Made by a program: the position numbers and the translations under genes. The notes under the pieces were generated by a model. It searched no databases and was not told the origin of the DNA. It saw only the letters and a program-made list of their open reading frames with translations. A stretch of DNA of 64,000 bases from Robbsia sp. KACC 23696. Its GTDB lineage: Bacteria; Pseudomonadota; Gammaproteobacteria; Burkholderiales; Burkholderiaceae. This document shows positions 34,255 through 43,685 of this stretch, piece by piece. The stretch spans positions 992,001 to 1,056,000 of the forward strand of contig NZ_CP156628.1 of the NCBI RefSeq assembly GCF_039852015.1, written 5' to 3'. How positions within the stretch are numbered: the stretch's first letter is position 1; each line of letters opens with the position of its first letter.

Positions 34255-35652
34255 TCAGGATAGGTCTTGATCGCCCGTTTCCTGGAATAGATGGACGGCG
34301 ACCAGCGACAATCCGAGACACGCCATCATATACCAGGCAGGCGCCATCACATTGCCCGTTACCTTGGTCAACCACGCCGCCACCACTTGTGCCGTACCGC
34401 CAAACAAGGCGACCGCCGTCGCGTAGGCACTCCCCAGATAACCGGCGCGGGCATATTTCGGGAAATTCTCTGGCATCAATGCAAAGGCCGGCGCGGAACC
34501 CATCGTATAGAAAAACATCATCACGAAAACCATGCTCATCACGACGAACAGCGACGGCGCGACGTTCATCAGCCAGAACGCCGGATACAGCAACAGGATC
34601 AACACACCCCGACCGATCGTGATCAACGGCTTTCGGCGCTGCAGCCTGTCGGATAACGCGCCCCACAACGGGCAAAGCAGGAAAGAACATGCCGATGCGC
34701 AAATCGAGGCCAGCATCGACAATTTCGACGGCATGCCGAGATATTGATGCGCGTAGAGCGGGATGTAGTAAATCATCACATAGGTGGTCACCGTGCCACC
34801 GAGCACCGTGAACACGGCAAGGAACCATTTCTTGACCAACGTCGGGTCGCGCCGCGGGGCATTTTTGAGATGAAGCGTGTCGCTTCCGGCAGAGAGGACC
34901 CCCGCTCCCGCGTCCGGCGTATCGTCGGCGACATGCCGCCGCAAATATAAGCCGACCGGCATGATCAAGGTCCCGACAAAAAAGGCGACGCGCCAGCCCC
35001 AGGCCAGCAGTTGCTCAGGACTGAGCAGATAGGTAAGCGCCGCAGCGATCCCCGACCCCAGCAATGCGGATGCACCTTGGCTGGCCAACTGCCAGCTGGC
35101 GCGGAACCCGCGCGTCCTTTTGGGGCCGGTCTCCAGCAAGGTCGCCGTGGCCGCACCGAATTCACCACCTTGCGCAAATCCTTGCACCAGGCGCGCGACA
35201 ATCACCAGAACCGGTGCCGCCAGGCCGATCGATCCATATCCGGGCGTTAGCCCGATCGCGAGCGATCCGATGCCCATCAGAAAAATCGTCAACGTCAATG
35301 CGGCGCGCCGGCCGCGCTTATCGGCGTAATAACCCAGCACGAATCCACCGAGGGGCCGTGCCAAAAACCCGATCGCAAAGACCGACAGCGCCAACAACGT
35401 CGACACCACCGGATCGCTTTTTGGGAAAAACACTTTCGCGATCGTGGTCGTGAAGAAGCTATAGATCGTGAAGTCGTAAAACTCGAGCAGATTCCCTATC
35501 GTCGCGGCCAGCACGATTCGACGGGACGAGGCGACGGCGCCGCTCACCGGGCCTGCGCCGGTACCACGGTGACTGTCATCGATGATCGTGTCATCGATAG
35601 CGGCGTGCGCGGGCGCGGGCGCGACGCGGTCTTGCAGGCGTTCCGAGGTCAT
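34255..35652 (-). CDS. MFS transporter, metabolite:H+ symporter (MHS) family
   Basis: A 465-residue inner-membrane permease. Seen: ATIGNLLEFYDFTIYSFFTTTIAKVFFP as helix 1, GYYADKRGRRAAL as the loop 2-3 motif, QGFAQGGEFGAATATLLE in helix 5, and ALSDRLQRRKPL in the loop 8-9 repeat. The start at ATG 35652 lies 2 bases after the TGA of the amidohydrolase, so the two are translationally coupled. It therefore probably imports the amide or N-acyl amino acid that the amidohydrolase cleaves. Confidence 0.86.
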   Translation of the reverse strand: MTSERLQDRVAPAPAHAAIDDTIIDDSHRGTGAGPVSGAVASSRRIVLAATIGNLLEFYDFTIYSFFTTTIAKVFFPKSDPVVSTLLALSVFAIGFLARPLGGFVLGYYADKRGRRAALTLTIFLMGIGSLAIGLTPGYGSIGLAAPVLVIVARLVQGFAQGGEFGAATATLLETGPKRTRGFRASWQLASQGASALLGSGIAAALTYLLSPEQLLAWGWRVAFFVGTLIMPVGLYLRRHVADDTPDAGAGVLSAGSDTLHLKNAPRRDPTLVKKWFLAVFTVLGGTVTTYVMIYYIPLYAHQYLGMPSKLSMLASICASACSFLLCPLWGALSDRLQRRKPLITIGRGVLILLLYPAFWLMNVAPSLFVVMSMVFVMMFFYTMGSAPAFALMPENFPKYARAGYLGSAYATAVALFGGTAQVVAAWLTKVTGNVMAPAWYMMACLGLSLVAVHLFQETGDQDLS

Positions 35653-35654
35653 GA

Positions 35655-36851
35655 TCAAAGAGCCTTGGCGAGGAAACGTTCGACGAGCCGCGCCCAATAC
35701 GCGGCCCCTATCGTGAGGTTGGCATCGTTGAAGTCATAGGCGCCGTTATGCAGCATGGCCCCCTCTTCGCCATTGCCGATACGCAGGAAACACCCGGGCT
35801 TATGTTGCAAATAGCAGGCAAAATCCTCGCTGCCCGTGATGGGTGCCAGCGGCGAGACAACCTGCGCATCGCCTACCAGCTCACGCGCAACCGCTTCCGC
35901 CAAAGCCGTTTCCGCCGCGCTATTGATCAACACCGGATAGCCGTGGGTGTAGCGCACGTCCGCCGTGGCACCATGCCCGTGCGCAATCGATTCGGCCAAC
36001 GCGCGGATCCGCTGCGCCAATTGCTCGCGCACACCCGGATCCATCGATCGGATGCTTAGACGCAGCGTCGCCGTGCCCGGGATCACGTTCGGTGCATCGC
36101 CGGCATGAAAGGCACCCACAGTGATGACGGCCATCGACAAGGGATCGATATTGCGCGATACCACGCCCTGCAAAGCCAGTACCAGCGTGCTCGCGACGAC
36201 GATCGGATCAATGCTTTGATGTGGTCGGGCGGCATGACCGCCGCGCCCCTGAATCGTGATCTCGGCGACATCGGAGGCTGCCATGAAGGCGCCGCTGCGA
36301 AACATGAAAGTGCCGGCCGGATAGCCGGGATGATTGTGCAGACCGAAAATGGCATCGCAGGGGAAACGCTCGAACAGACCTTCCGCAATCATTCGGCTGG
36401 CGCCGCTGGCATTGCCCCCCACCTCTTCGGCCGGCTGAAACACCAGATGTACGATACCGTCGAAGCGGCGCGTGCGCGCCAACTGGCGTGCGGCACCCAG
36501 CGCCATCGTCGTATGACCGTCGTGCCCACAGGCGTGCATGACGCCGGCGTGTGTGCTCGCGTAGGGCAATCCGGTCGTCTCGGTAATCCTGAGTGCATCC
36601 ATATCGGCACGGATCGCGATGGCGCGCGTGCTCGTGCCCGACCGCAACGTCGCCACCATACCGGTGCCGGCGATGCCCCGCGTGACGTCATAACCCCACG
36701 AGGTCAATGCATCGGCCACGCAGTCGGCCGTCTGGTGTTCCGCGAAACCCAATTCCGGATGGCGGTGTAATCGCTGGCGCAATCCGGCGAGTTCGGCGGC
36801 GAGGTCCGCCGTGTCGTCGACGGTGCAAAAGTCGTGCGTGTTATGCGGCAT
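35655..36851 (-). CDS. M20-family amidohydrolase (hippurate hydrolase-like)
   Basis: A 398-residue zinc-type amidohydrolase that would cleave an N-acylated amino acid or similar amide in the cytosol. Seen: AIRADMDALRI with the first metal aspartate, HACGHDGHTTMALGAA with the Cys-Gly-His-Asp-Gly-His site, and VFQPAEEVGGNASG with the catalytic glutamates. AARPHQSIDPI at the dimerisation/substrate histidine and GSEDFACYLQ at the end complete the set. The start is ATG 36851 (MPHNTHD); the frame extends to 36992 but covers the promoter palindrome. It is coupled to the MHS permease downstream and divergent from a LysR regulator. Confidence 0.87.
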   Translation of the reverse strand: MPHNTHDFCTVDDTADLAAELAGLRQRLHRHPELGFAEHQTADCVADALTSWGYDVTRGIAGTGMVATLRSGTSTRAIAIRADMDALRITETTGLPYASTHAGVMHACGHDGHTTMALGAARQLARTRRFDGIVHLVFQPAEEVGGNASGASRMIAEGLFERFPCDAIFGLHNHPGYPAGTFMFRSGAFMAASDVAEITIQGRGGHAARPHQSIDPIVVASTLVLALQGVVSRNIDPLSMAVITVGAFHAGDAPNVIPGTATLRLSIRSMDPGVREQLAQRIRALAESIAHGHGATADVRYTHGYPVLINSAAETALAEAVARELVGDAQVVSPLAPITGSEDFACYLQHKPGCFLRIGNGEEGAMLHNGAYDFNDANLTIGAAYWARLVERFLAKAL

Positions 36852-36940
36852 GGTTCGATCTCTCTGGATAGCGGAGTAGAAAACACAGCACAGTGTCCCT
36901 ATCCGAAATCTCAGGAGCAATGACGCGGTTGGCGTCATAA

Positions 36941-36960
36941 TGTTGACTAATTTGTCAACA
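36941..36960. promoter_or_regulatory. Palindrome between amidohydrolase and lysR, candidate LysR-type site
   Basis: TGTTGAC-TAATTT-GTCAACA at 36941-36960 is a perfect 7-bp inverted repeat. It lies in the divergent promoter region, 90 bases from the amidohydrolase ATG and 48 bases from the regulator ATG. It contains a T-N11-A core, the general LysR-type binding pattern. Binding by the adjacent regulator is inferred. Confidence 0.6.
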
Positions 36961-37007
36961 TCGAGCGCTGTCAGCGCTAACGCAAGACCCACACGACATA
37001 GAGCGAT

Positions 37008-37967
37008 ATGGCAGATATGGCACGGTCAGAGGACGTATTGCTTCCCGCTCACGCGGCCCTGCTGAACGTTCGGGGGCTTCGCTATCTGAATGAAATCGAG
37101 ACGCATGGCGGGGTCCGTGCCGCGGCGGATGCGCTGGGCATCAATGCGTCGGTGATAAGCCGACAGTTGGCGCGACTCGAACGCGAGCATCGCGTCACGC
37201 TGCTCGAACGGCATGGGAGACGCGTGTCGTTGAGCGAGGTGGGGCGTTCTCTGGCCGAGTATTTTCGGGAAAGTGGGCGACGCGATGCCGCCATGCTGGC
37301 ACGTCTCGACGACTATCGGGGACTGCGCCGCGGACGCATCGGCGTCGGTCTCGGCGAGGGCCGTGTCGAAACTATCATGGCTACCGTACTGGGTCCGTTC
37401 AGCAGCCGATTTCCCGATATCGTGCTCGATCTGCGCAGCGGGATGACGCGAGACGTCGTAACGATGGTGCGCAACGGTGAAGTGGACCTGGCCGTCTGTA
37501 CCGGCGGCAACGATGATCCTGCAATCCACACCCGCAGTTTTACAGCCGCGCCTTGCTGCGCCCTTGTCAGCCCGTCGCACCCTCTCGCCGGGGCGCGAAA
37601 CATCGGCTTCGACGCGCTCCGAGGCGAGCGTCTGATCTTTCTACCGCAGCGATTCAACGTGCAGCAGTACATCGACTCGATCATCCATGCGGATCGACTC
37701 GATTTGAAACCGTCGTATCGATGCGATCATTTTTCGTCCGCCTTGGCGATTGCCGCGGCGGGACTGGGTGTCGCCTTCATGTCTTCCGATGCGGCGAAAC
37801 TGTATATCGAGACGCATAAACTCGTGGCCTTGGAATTGGACCATCCCATCACCCGTTCGCTCCAGACGCATGCGCTCCGACGTGTTGGTGTGCCACTATC
37901 GCCTGCCGCGGAAGCGCTCTGGAAGGCGTTGCTGAGCGCATTGAAGAAGCGGGCGGACCAACTATGA
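37008..37967 (+). CDS. LysR-family transcriptional regulator
   Basis: A 319-residue LTTR. The winged HTH covers about residues 20-80: LRYLNEIETHGGVRAAADALGINASVISRQLARLEREHRVTLLERHGRR. The effector-binding domain starts near residue 105 (GRIGVGLGEG) and keeps DLRSGMTRDVVTMVRNGEVDLAVC. It is divergent from the amidohydrolase-permease pair and is its likely regulator. Two in-frame ATGs three codons apart (37008 and 37017) are possible starts. Confidence 0.88.
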   Translation: MADMARSEDVLLPAHAALLNVRGLRYLNEIETHGGVRAAADALGINASVISRQLARLEREHRVTLLERHGRRVSLSEVGRSLAEYFRESGRRDAAMLARLDDYRGLRRGRIGVGLGEGRVETIMATVLGPFSSRFPDIVLDLRSGMTRDVVTMVRNGEVDLAVCTGGNDDPAIHTRSFTAAPCCALVSPSHPLAGARNIGFDALRGERLIFLPQRFNVQQYIDSIIHADRLDLKPSYRCDHFSSALAIAAAGLGVAFMSSDAAKLYIETHKLVALELDHPITRSLQTHALRRVGVPLSPAAEALWKALLSALKKRADQL

Positions 37968-38064
37968 AATAGCCTTGTGCGTGGGGGCAGGCCCTTTCCG
38001 TCAGAGGGCGACGCGGACACGATACTGGCACGCGCCGTCCCGTCGTTCCGTTGGCGCGCGAAGC

Positions 38065-39321
38065 TCACTTGCTTTCTTTCGGGCGATCGTAGAGCGAACC
38101 GGTCCGATACAAGGCCGGAAACAGGCGCACCCACAGGACGGCGACGAGCATCGTCGCGATACCGCCCGAGACCACGGCGGCTTTTGCGCCAAGCCACGCC
38201 GCCGCCACACCCGATTCGAATTCGCCGAGCTGATTCGACGTCCCGATAAACAGCGAATTGACCGCGCTGACGCGGCCTAGCATTTCATCGGGCGTGCGTA
38301 ACTGCACCAGCGCCGATCGAACGACGACGCTGATCGTGTCCGCGAGGCCCAGCACGAAGAGCGCCGCCAGCGACACGACGAAAGAATGCGACAAACCAAA
38401 AACCACCGTCGCGATCCCGAACACGCCGATGCCCAGGAGCATTGTCCGGCCCGGACGATCACGCAACGGAAAACGCGCAAGCCATAGTGTGCCGAGCAAG
38501 GCGCCTACCGCGGGCGCGGAACGCAAGGCGCCGAGCCCGATCGGTCCGGCATGCAACATATCGTGGGCGTAGACCGGCAACAAGGCCGTCGCACCGCCGA
38601 ACAACACGGCAAACAGGTCGAGTGACAGCGCGCCGAGAATGACTTTCTCCCGACGAATAAACGACATGCCACCGAATAACGATTCGAGCGTGAACTTCGG
38701 CCGGACGGCCCCTGCGGCCGCGTGATAGGTCGTGATGCCGCTGACACTGATCGACGCGCCGATAAAGCAGACGCAACACACGGCATACACAGTCGACGCA
38801 CCGGCCAGATAAAACAAACCGCCCAAAGCCGGACCCAAAATCTGCGCGGCCTGGTTCGCCGACGTGGAAAAGGCCGTCGCGCGCGGCAGCTCCTCGCGCC
38901 GGACCATGCGTGGCAACAGCGCCGAAAGCGACGGCGACTCGAATGCTCTTACCGCGCCGACAAAACCCGCCAGCAAAAACAATCCAGTGGGCGTCAACCA
39001 TCCCGCAACGCTTGCCACGAACACGATACCGGCGCTCAGTCCTTCCAGCGCCTGGCAAATGGCCGCAACGTAGCGTCGATCATAGCGGTCGGCCACGTGC
39101 CCGACGACGAAGGTCAGCAGGAACATCGGCAGGAATTGGCAGAAGCCGACCATACCCAGTGCGAAGGCACTATGCGTCAGTGCATACATTTGCCAACCGA
39201 TGGCGACGGACAACATCTGAAACGACAGGGAGGTCAGCCCGCGTGCGCACCAGAATCGACGAAACGCGGACTGTTTCAGCAACGCCTTCGCGGGCGCGTC
39301 GCCATTGGACTGCTCTTGCAT
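38065..39321 (-). CDS. MFS exporter, EntS-like (DHA3 family)
   Basis: A 418-residue inner-membrane protein with about 12 hydrophobic segments. Seen: FRRFWCARGLTSLSFQMLSVAIGWQMYALTHSAFALGMVG at the start, GHVADRYDRRYVAA in the loop 2-3, and ATAFSTSANQAAQILGPALGGLFY in helices 5-6. GRVSAVNSLFIGTSNQLGEFESG lies in helix 10-11. These are typical of enterobactin exporter EntS and related multidrug pumps. No siderophore genes adjoin it, so substrate is unknown. It is monocistronic, with gaps of about 100 and 210 bases on either side. Confidence 0.82.
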   Translation of the reverse strand: MQEQSNGDAPAKALLKQSAFRRFWCARGLTSLSFQMLSVAIGWQMYALTHSAFALGMVGFCQFLPMFLLTFVVGHVADRYDRRYVAAICQALEGLSAGIVFVASVAGWLTPTGLFLLAGFVGAVRAFESPSLSALLPRMVRREELPRATAFSTSANQAAQILGPALGGLFYLAGASTVYAVCCVCFIGASISVSGITTYHAAAGAVRPKFTLESLFGGMSFIRREKVILGALSLDLFAVLFGGATALLPVYAHDMLHAGPIGLGALRSAPAVGALLGTLWLARFPLRDRPGRTMLLGIGVFGIATVVFGLSHSFVVSLAALFVLGLADTISVVVRSALVQLRTPDEMLGRVSAVNSLFIGTSNQLGEFESGVAAAWLGAKAAVVSGGIATMLVAVLWVRLFPALYRTGSLYDRPKESK

Positions 39322-39531
39322 GAAACGGCCGTCAGGTAAGTGAAAGATAAGGCGCTACGGGAACGCCTTACGGTCGTATCAAAAAAACCGCCCCGCGATT
39401 GTACTGCGGCCTCGCGCCGCGGCAACCGCTAATTGCTGCCATGCTTATTCCGCGCGGCAGCCCATCCCGGCTGAGGCCGCACGCGTCCCTACCGTTACGC
39501 CGATACCCTCGCGGCGACGTCCCAAGCGGCA

Positions 39532-40875
39532 TTAGCCCGTAAAACGGTCGTCATAGCCCAGCCAGGCGCCCGGTCCCGCGGCCATTTCCCGGTCGTCGAG
39601 CAGGCAGGCATCCAGCATCGCGCGCAATGCCGATTGGTCGAGCCGGGTCCCGATCAGCACGATTTCCTGCCGGGCGTCGCCGACGTCGGCGTCCCAGTCG
39701 GCATCGATCGATGCGCGCGCTTCGGCATCTTCCGGCCACTCTGTTCGCGGTACGGCCGCCCACCATAAGCCCGCCTCGCCGTGTCGGCATACCGCGCCGG
39801 CCTGCGACCACGACATGCACATAGTGGGACGGCTTGCGAGCCAGAACCAACCCTTCGAGCGCAGCACACCCGGCCATTCGCGCTGCAGCGTCTCGTGAAA
39901 GCGTCCCGGGTGAAACGGTCGTCGCGCCCGGTAGACGAAGCTGCCGATGCCATAGGTCTCGCTCTCAGGAGCATGCTGGCCGCGCAACGTGCGCAACCAA
40001 CCGGGCGCACGGCTCGCTTCGTCGAAATCGAACAGACCGGTATCCAGCACACGGTCCAAACCGACGCGTCCGAACTCGGCCGTTTCGATCCGCGCACGCG
40101 GATTCAACGCCCGCAGAATCGCCACCAGTTGCGCCTGCTGCGCGACATCGACCAGATCCAATTTGTTCACCACCAGCACATCGCAAAATTCCACCTGCTC
40201 GATCATCAGGTCGACAACGGTCCGTTCATCGTCGTCGCCCAACGATTCCCCCCGTTCGCGCAGGCTATCCATCGACGCATAGTCACGCAGAAAATGGGAG
40301 GCATCGACGACGGTCACCATCGTATCGAGACGCGCCACATCGGAGAGGCTGACGCCCTGCTCATCGGCAAACGTAAAGGTCTCCGCGACAGGCAAGGGCT
40401 CGGAAATCCCCGTGGACTCGATGACCAATTGATCGAAGCGCCCCTCACGCGCGAGCCGCCCCACTTCCAGCAGCAGATCCTCGCGCAGCGTGCAGCAAAT
40501 GCAGCCATTGCTCATTTCGACCAGCTTCTCGCTGGTGCGACTCAATGCCGGCAGACCTGAGTCGAGCACGGCGGCGTCGGTCGAATCGGCGCCCTCCGGT
40601 CCGCCTTTTGCGATAGCGGCCGTATCGCCGCGGACCACCGCCGCATCGATATTGACCTCCGACATATCGTTGACGATCACCGCCACACGCCGCCCCTCCC
40701 GGTTGTGCAGGATGTGGTTCAACAGCGTCGTCTTTCCGGCACCCAGAAAACCGGAGAGTACCGTGACCGGCAAGCGTGCCGCGACAGGGACCGTGGCGGC
40801 GCCGGCGCCACCGCGAGACGACATCGGCGCGGACGAGACGACGTCGGAATAGGGGGAGGTCGTTTGTAAGGACAT
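39532..40875 (-). CDS. CobW/COG0523-family GTP-dependent zinc metallochaperone (ZigA/YciC type)
   Basis: A 447-residue G3E GTPase. Walker A is GFLGAGKTT near residue 38, followed by [16 protein letters not shown]. The metal-binding [12 protein letters not shown] (CxCC) lies near residue 123, and NKLDLV gives guanine specificity. The C-terminal CobW domain contains [11 protein letters not shown]. ZigA/YciC-type members deliver zinc to client enzymes during starvation and are Zur-repressed. Two Zur-like boxes lie upstream in the divergent region shared with a ZnuD-like receptor, which supports that group. No clear ribosome site precedes ATG 40875. Confidence 0.88.
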   Translation of the reverse strand: MSLQTTSPYSDVVSSAPMSSRGGAGAATVPVAARLPVTVLSGFLGAGKTTLLNHILHNREGRRVAVIVNDMSEVNIDAAVVRGDTAAIAKGGPEGADSTDAAVLDSGLPALSRTSEKLVEMSNGCICCTLREDLLLEVGRLAREGRFDQLVIESTGISEPLPVAETFTFADEQGVSLSDVARLDTMVTVVDASHFLRDYASMDSLRERGESLGDDDERTVVDLMIEQVEFCDVLVVNKLDLVDVAQQAQLVAILRALNPRARIETAEFGRVGLDRVLDTGLFDFDEASRAPGWLRTLRGQHAPESETYGIGSFVYRARRPFHPGRFHETLQREWPGVLRSKGWFWLASRPTMCMSWSQAGAVCRHGEAGLWWAAVPRTEWPEDAEARASIDADWDADVGDARQEIVLIGTRLDQSALRAMLDACLLDDREMAAGPGAWLGYDDRFTG

Positions 40876-40956
40876 TTTTTATCGTGTAAGGGGGAAGCGC
40901 CACGACTTGAACGATGACGCGTCCGTCAAAAAAAGAAGACGCTTGCGTCTGTAACG

Positions 40957-41165
40957 AAATGTTATATCATTACGATCGTCTGACGCCACGACGTTACATT
41001 CGATCCGACTTCGCCGCATTCTTTTTGAGATAGCGCCCGATTCGGAACGGCGCCTGATGTCGGCCATGCCCTGATGGAATCGATGCTCCCGCCTTCCTGG
41101 GCGGGGCTGTCGGCTCCGGGCATCGGCGCAAATCATGCGCGACGAGTGTAATGATATAACATTTC
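40957..41165. promoter_or_regulatory. Two mirror-image Zur-like boxes in the cobW-receptor divergent region
   Basis: GAAATGTTATATCATTAC at 40957-40974 and its exact reverse complement at 41148-41165 form an 18-bp perfect inverted repeat 173 bases apart. Each box is itself an imperfect dyad (GTTAT-ATC-ATTAC) matching the Zur operator pattern of proteobacteria. One lies about 80 bases before the GTPase start, the other about 73 bases before the receptor start. Each promoter thus has its own operator. Zur binding is inferred. Confidence 0.75.
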
Positions 41166-41238
41166 CATTGCTGCAAAAGGGAAACTGTTGTCAGCGTGCG
41201 CGAATCGACGATCGAACCACGCACAACCAGAGGAAAAC

Positions 41239-43371
41239 GTGACCACTCCGTTCCACCCGCGCGCTACATCGCTTCATTCCGCTGTCGGCCTCGCGCTGAC
41301 CCTGTTGGTCTCGGGACACGCTGCATCGTCCCATGCCGCCGATGCCACGCCGCCCTCCACGCCCGGCGTGCAGACACAGGACAGCGCGACGACCGTCGCG
41401 GACCGCGCGCAATCGGCGATTTTCGTCACGGCGAACCCCTTGGGAGACAGCGAACTGATCTCGCCCGCCACCGCGATTTCCGGCGATGCGCTGACCCTGC
41501 GAAGCAGCGGGAGTAACGCCCTCGGCGAGACCTTGAATGGCTTGCCAGGCGTCTCGACCACCACGTATGGGCCCATGGTGGGTCGGCCGATCATCCGCGG
41601 CATGGACGGCGACCGCATTCGCCTGCTGCAAAACGGCGTGGCCGCCTACGACGCGTCGTCGCTATCGTACGACCACGCGGTGCCGCAGGATCCGTTGAGC
41701 GTGGAGCGTATCGAGATCATTCGCGGGCCGGCCGCCCTGCTGTACGGCGGCAATGCGATCGGCGGTGTGGTCAACACCATCGACAATCGCATTCCGCGCG
41801 AGCCCATCCACGGCGTGACCGGCACCACCGATGTCAATTACACCTCCGGCACCGATGGCCGTGCGGGCGCGGCGCAGATCGAGGGCGGCAATGGCCGCTT
41901 CAATTTCCACGCAGACGTGTTTGCCCGCGAGACGAGCGACGAGCATATCCCCGGCTATGCCCACAGTGCCGCCCAACGCGCCCAGGATGGCGCCGACGCA
42001 ACCGAACCCTATGGCAGGTTGCCGAACAGCGACGGACGCTGGTCCGGCGGCGCGGTGGGCAGCTCCTACACTTGGGCGGACGGATATGCCGGCTTGTCGT
42101 ATAACGGCTTCCAATCGAACTACGGCTCGGTGGCCGAGGATAGCGTGCGTCTGCGCATGCACCAGGACCACGTCGCATTCGCCTCCGAAGTCCGCAATCT
42201 CCCCGGACCGATCGAGCGCGTGAAATTCGATTTTGGCTACACCGATTACGAGCACCGCGAGATCGACGACGGCGTGACCGGCACGACCTTCCGCAATCAT
42301 GGTTATGAAGGTCGGATCGAAGCGCGCCATAAAAAGATCGGCCCCTTCGATGGCGCGATCGGCGTGCAGTTCAGTCAGAACACCTTTTCCGCGCTCGGAG
42401 ACGAAGCACTGGTCCCGACGACGCGCACGACCAATGTCGCGCTATTCGGCCTCGAAGAGTGGCAAGCCACGCAACGCCTGAAAGTCAGCCTGGGCGGTCG
42501 ACTCGAACGCGTCATGCTGTCGCCGACGGCAGCCGGCAACGATCGCTTTGCCAATGCGCAGGACCGCAACTTCACGACCGGCAGCGTCTCGCTCGGTGGC
42601 CTGTATCGTTTGAATACCGCGTGGTCCGTCGCTGCCGATGTCGCCTACACGGAGCGTGCGCCCACCTTCTACGAGCTGTATGCCAACGGCCCGCACGACG
42701 CCACCGGGCAATACCTGATCGGCAACGCCGACGCGCAAAAAGAGAAATCCGTGTCGACCGATCTGGCGCTACGGTTCGCCAGCGGACCGGACAAAGGCAG
42801 CCTCGGCGTGTTCTATAGCCGGTTCTCCAACTATCTGACCGAATACAATACCGGCAACCAGGTCGACGACGACGGCGCCGTCGTTCCCAGCGGCACGGCC
42901 GATGCCCTGAACCAAGCGGTCTATCGCGGTGTCCGTGCCGAATTTTATGGTGTGGAAGCGAGCACGACCAAACGCGTCTTCACGCACGGGCCGCATCATG
43001 TCGATATCGACCTCGGCGCCGACTACACGCATGCACGCAATGCCGACACCGGCGAGCCGCTGCCCCGCATCGCGCCATTGCGCCTGACCTTCAGCCCGTC
43101 GTATGGTTATGGGCCATTCGGCGCACGCGCGACGTTGGTCCATGCGTGGCGTCAGGCACGCGTTCCCGCCGACGATACCAGCACTGGCAGCTACACGACG
43201 CTCGGCCTTTCCCTGACCTATCGCTTCCGCATTGGCAGTACGCAATGGCTCGGTTATCTGCGCGGCGATAACCTGACCAATCAGGACATCCGCTACGCCA
43301 GTTCGGTGGTGCGCGATATTGCGCCGCAGATGGGGCGGAGTGTCACCGTCGGTCTGCGCACCACGTTCTAA
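41239..43371 (+). CDS. TonB-dependent outer-membrane receptor, ZnuD-like
   Basis: A 710-residue receptor from GTG 41239 with AGAGG 6 bases ahead; the frame upstream to 41188 lacks this. The signal peptide ends near SHA-ADA around residue 33. The plug domain contains GPMVGRPIIRGMDGDRIRLL, VPQDPLSVERIEIIRGPAALLYGG and NAIGGVVNTIDNRIP. The barrel ends in VTVGLRTTF, with terminal phenylalanine. The plug sequence is typical of the zinc receptor ZnuD. The gene is divergent from the CobW GTPase, with a Zur-like box at 41148. It is a close paralogue of the receptor at 43686-45896 but lacks its histidine-rich loop. Confidence 0.85.
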   Translation: MTTPFHPRATSLHSAVGLALTLLVSGHAASSHAADATPPSTPGVQTQDSATTVADRAQSAIFVTANPLGDSELISPATAISGDALTLRSSGSNALGETLNGLPGVSTTTYGPMVGRPIIRGMDGDRIRLLQNGVAAYDASSLSYDHAVPQDPLSVERIEIIRGPAALLYGGNAIGGVVNTIDNRIPREPIHGVTGTTDVNYTSGTDGRAGAAQIEGGNGRFNFHADVFARETSDEHIPGYAHSAAQRAQDGADATEPYGRLPNSDGRWSGGAVGSSYTWADGYAGLSYNGFQSNYGSVAEDSVRLRMHQDHVAFASEVRNLPGPIERVKFDFGYTDYEHREIDDGVTGTTFRNHGYEGRIEARHKKIGPFDGAIGVQFSQNTFSALGDEALVPTTRTTNVALFGLEEWQATQRLKVSLGGRLERVMLSPTAAGNDRFANAQDRNFTTGSVSLGGLYRLNTAWSVAADVAYTERAPTFYELYANGPHDATGQYLIGNADAQKEKSVSTDLALRFASGPDKGSLGVFYSRFSNYLTEYNTGNQVDDDGAVVPSGTADALNQAVYRGVRAEFYGVEASTTKRVFTHGPHHVDIDLGADYTHARNADTGEPLPRIAPLRLTFSPSYGYGPFGARATLVHAWRQARVPADDTSTGSYTTLGLSLTYRFRIGSTQWLGYLRGDNLTNQDIRYASSVVRDIAPQMGRSVTVGLRTTF

Positions 43372-43406
43372 ACCGTCAACGGACGGGCATGCCGGTCCGT
43401 CCGACC

Positions 43407-43456
43407 CGCGCCAGTCTCGCTTTTTGCATCCGTTTGCGAAAAGCAAGACTGGCGCG
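43407..43456. terminator. Long imperfect hairpin after the first ZnuD-like gene
   Basis: Two 21-base arms (43407-43427 and 43436-43456) pair with two mismatches across an 8-base loop, 36 bases after the receptor stop. The stem contains GCGCCAGTCT and AGACTGGCGC. There is no T-run after it, so it may be a processing or attenuation structure rather than a classical terminator. Confidence 0.5.
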
Positions 43457-43601
43457 CGAAGTCATCGCCTCTCAGACCCGTCCGTATTCGGGCTGGCGGC
43501 CGTTTTCGTGACCGTTCCTCGTTTATGATCCCCTTCTCACGCGGCAGCCAAGCGTCTGCATCCCATTTTGCCCCTTGGATGCTTTTCTACGGACTACTAA
43601 C

Positions 43602-43614
43602 GTTACACTATAAC
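43602..43614. promoter_or_regulatory. Zur-like site upstream of the second receptor
   Basis: GTTACACTATAAC at 43602-43614 is a GTTAY-NNN-RTAAC dyad like the two boxes at 40957 and 41148. It lies within a larger symmetric context (TAACGTTA on both sides), 72 bases before the start at 43686. It suggests that the second receptor is also zinc-repressed. Confidence 0.6.
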
Positions 43615-43685
43615 GTTAAGCCAGGATGCACGTGTGCCGCTGCTTGCGTATGGTTCTCCATACCGATCACTCAGGAATGCACCCG

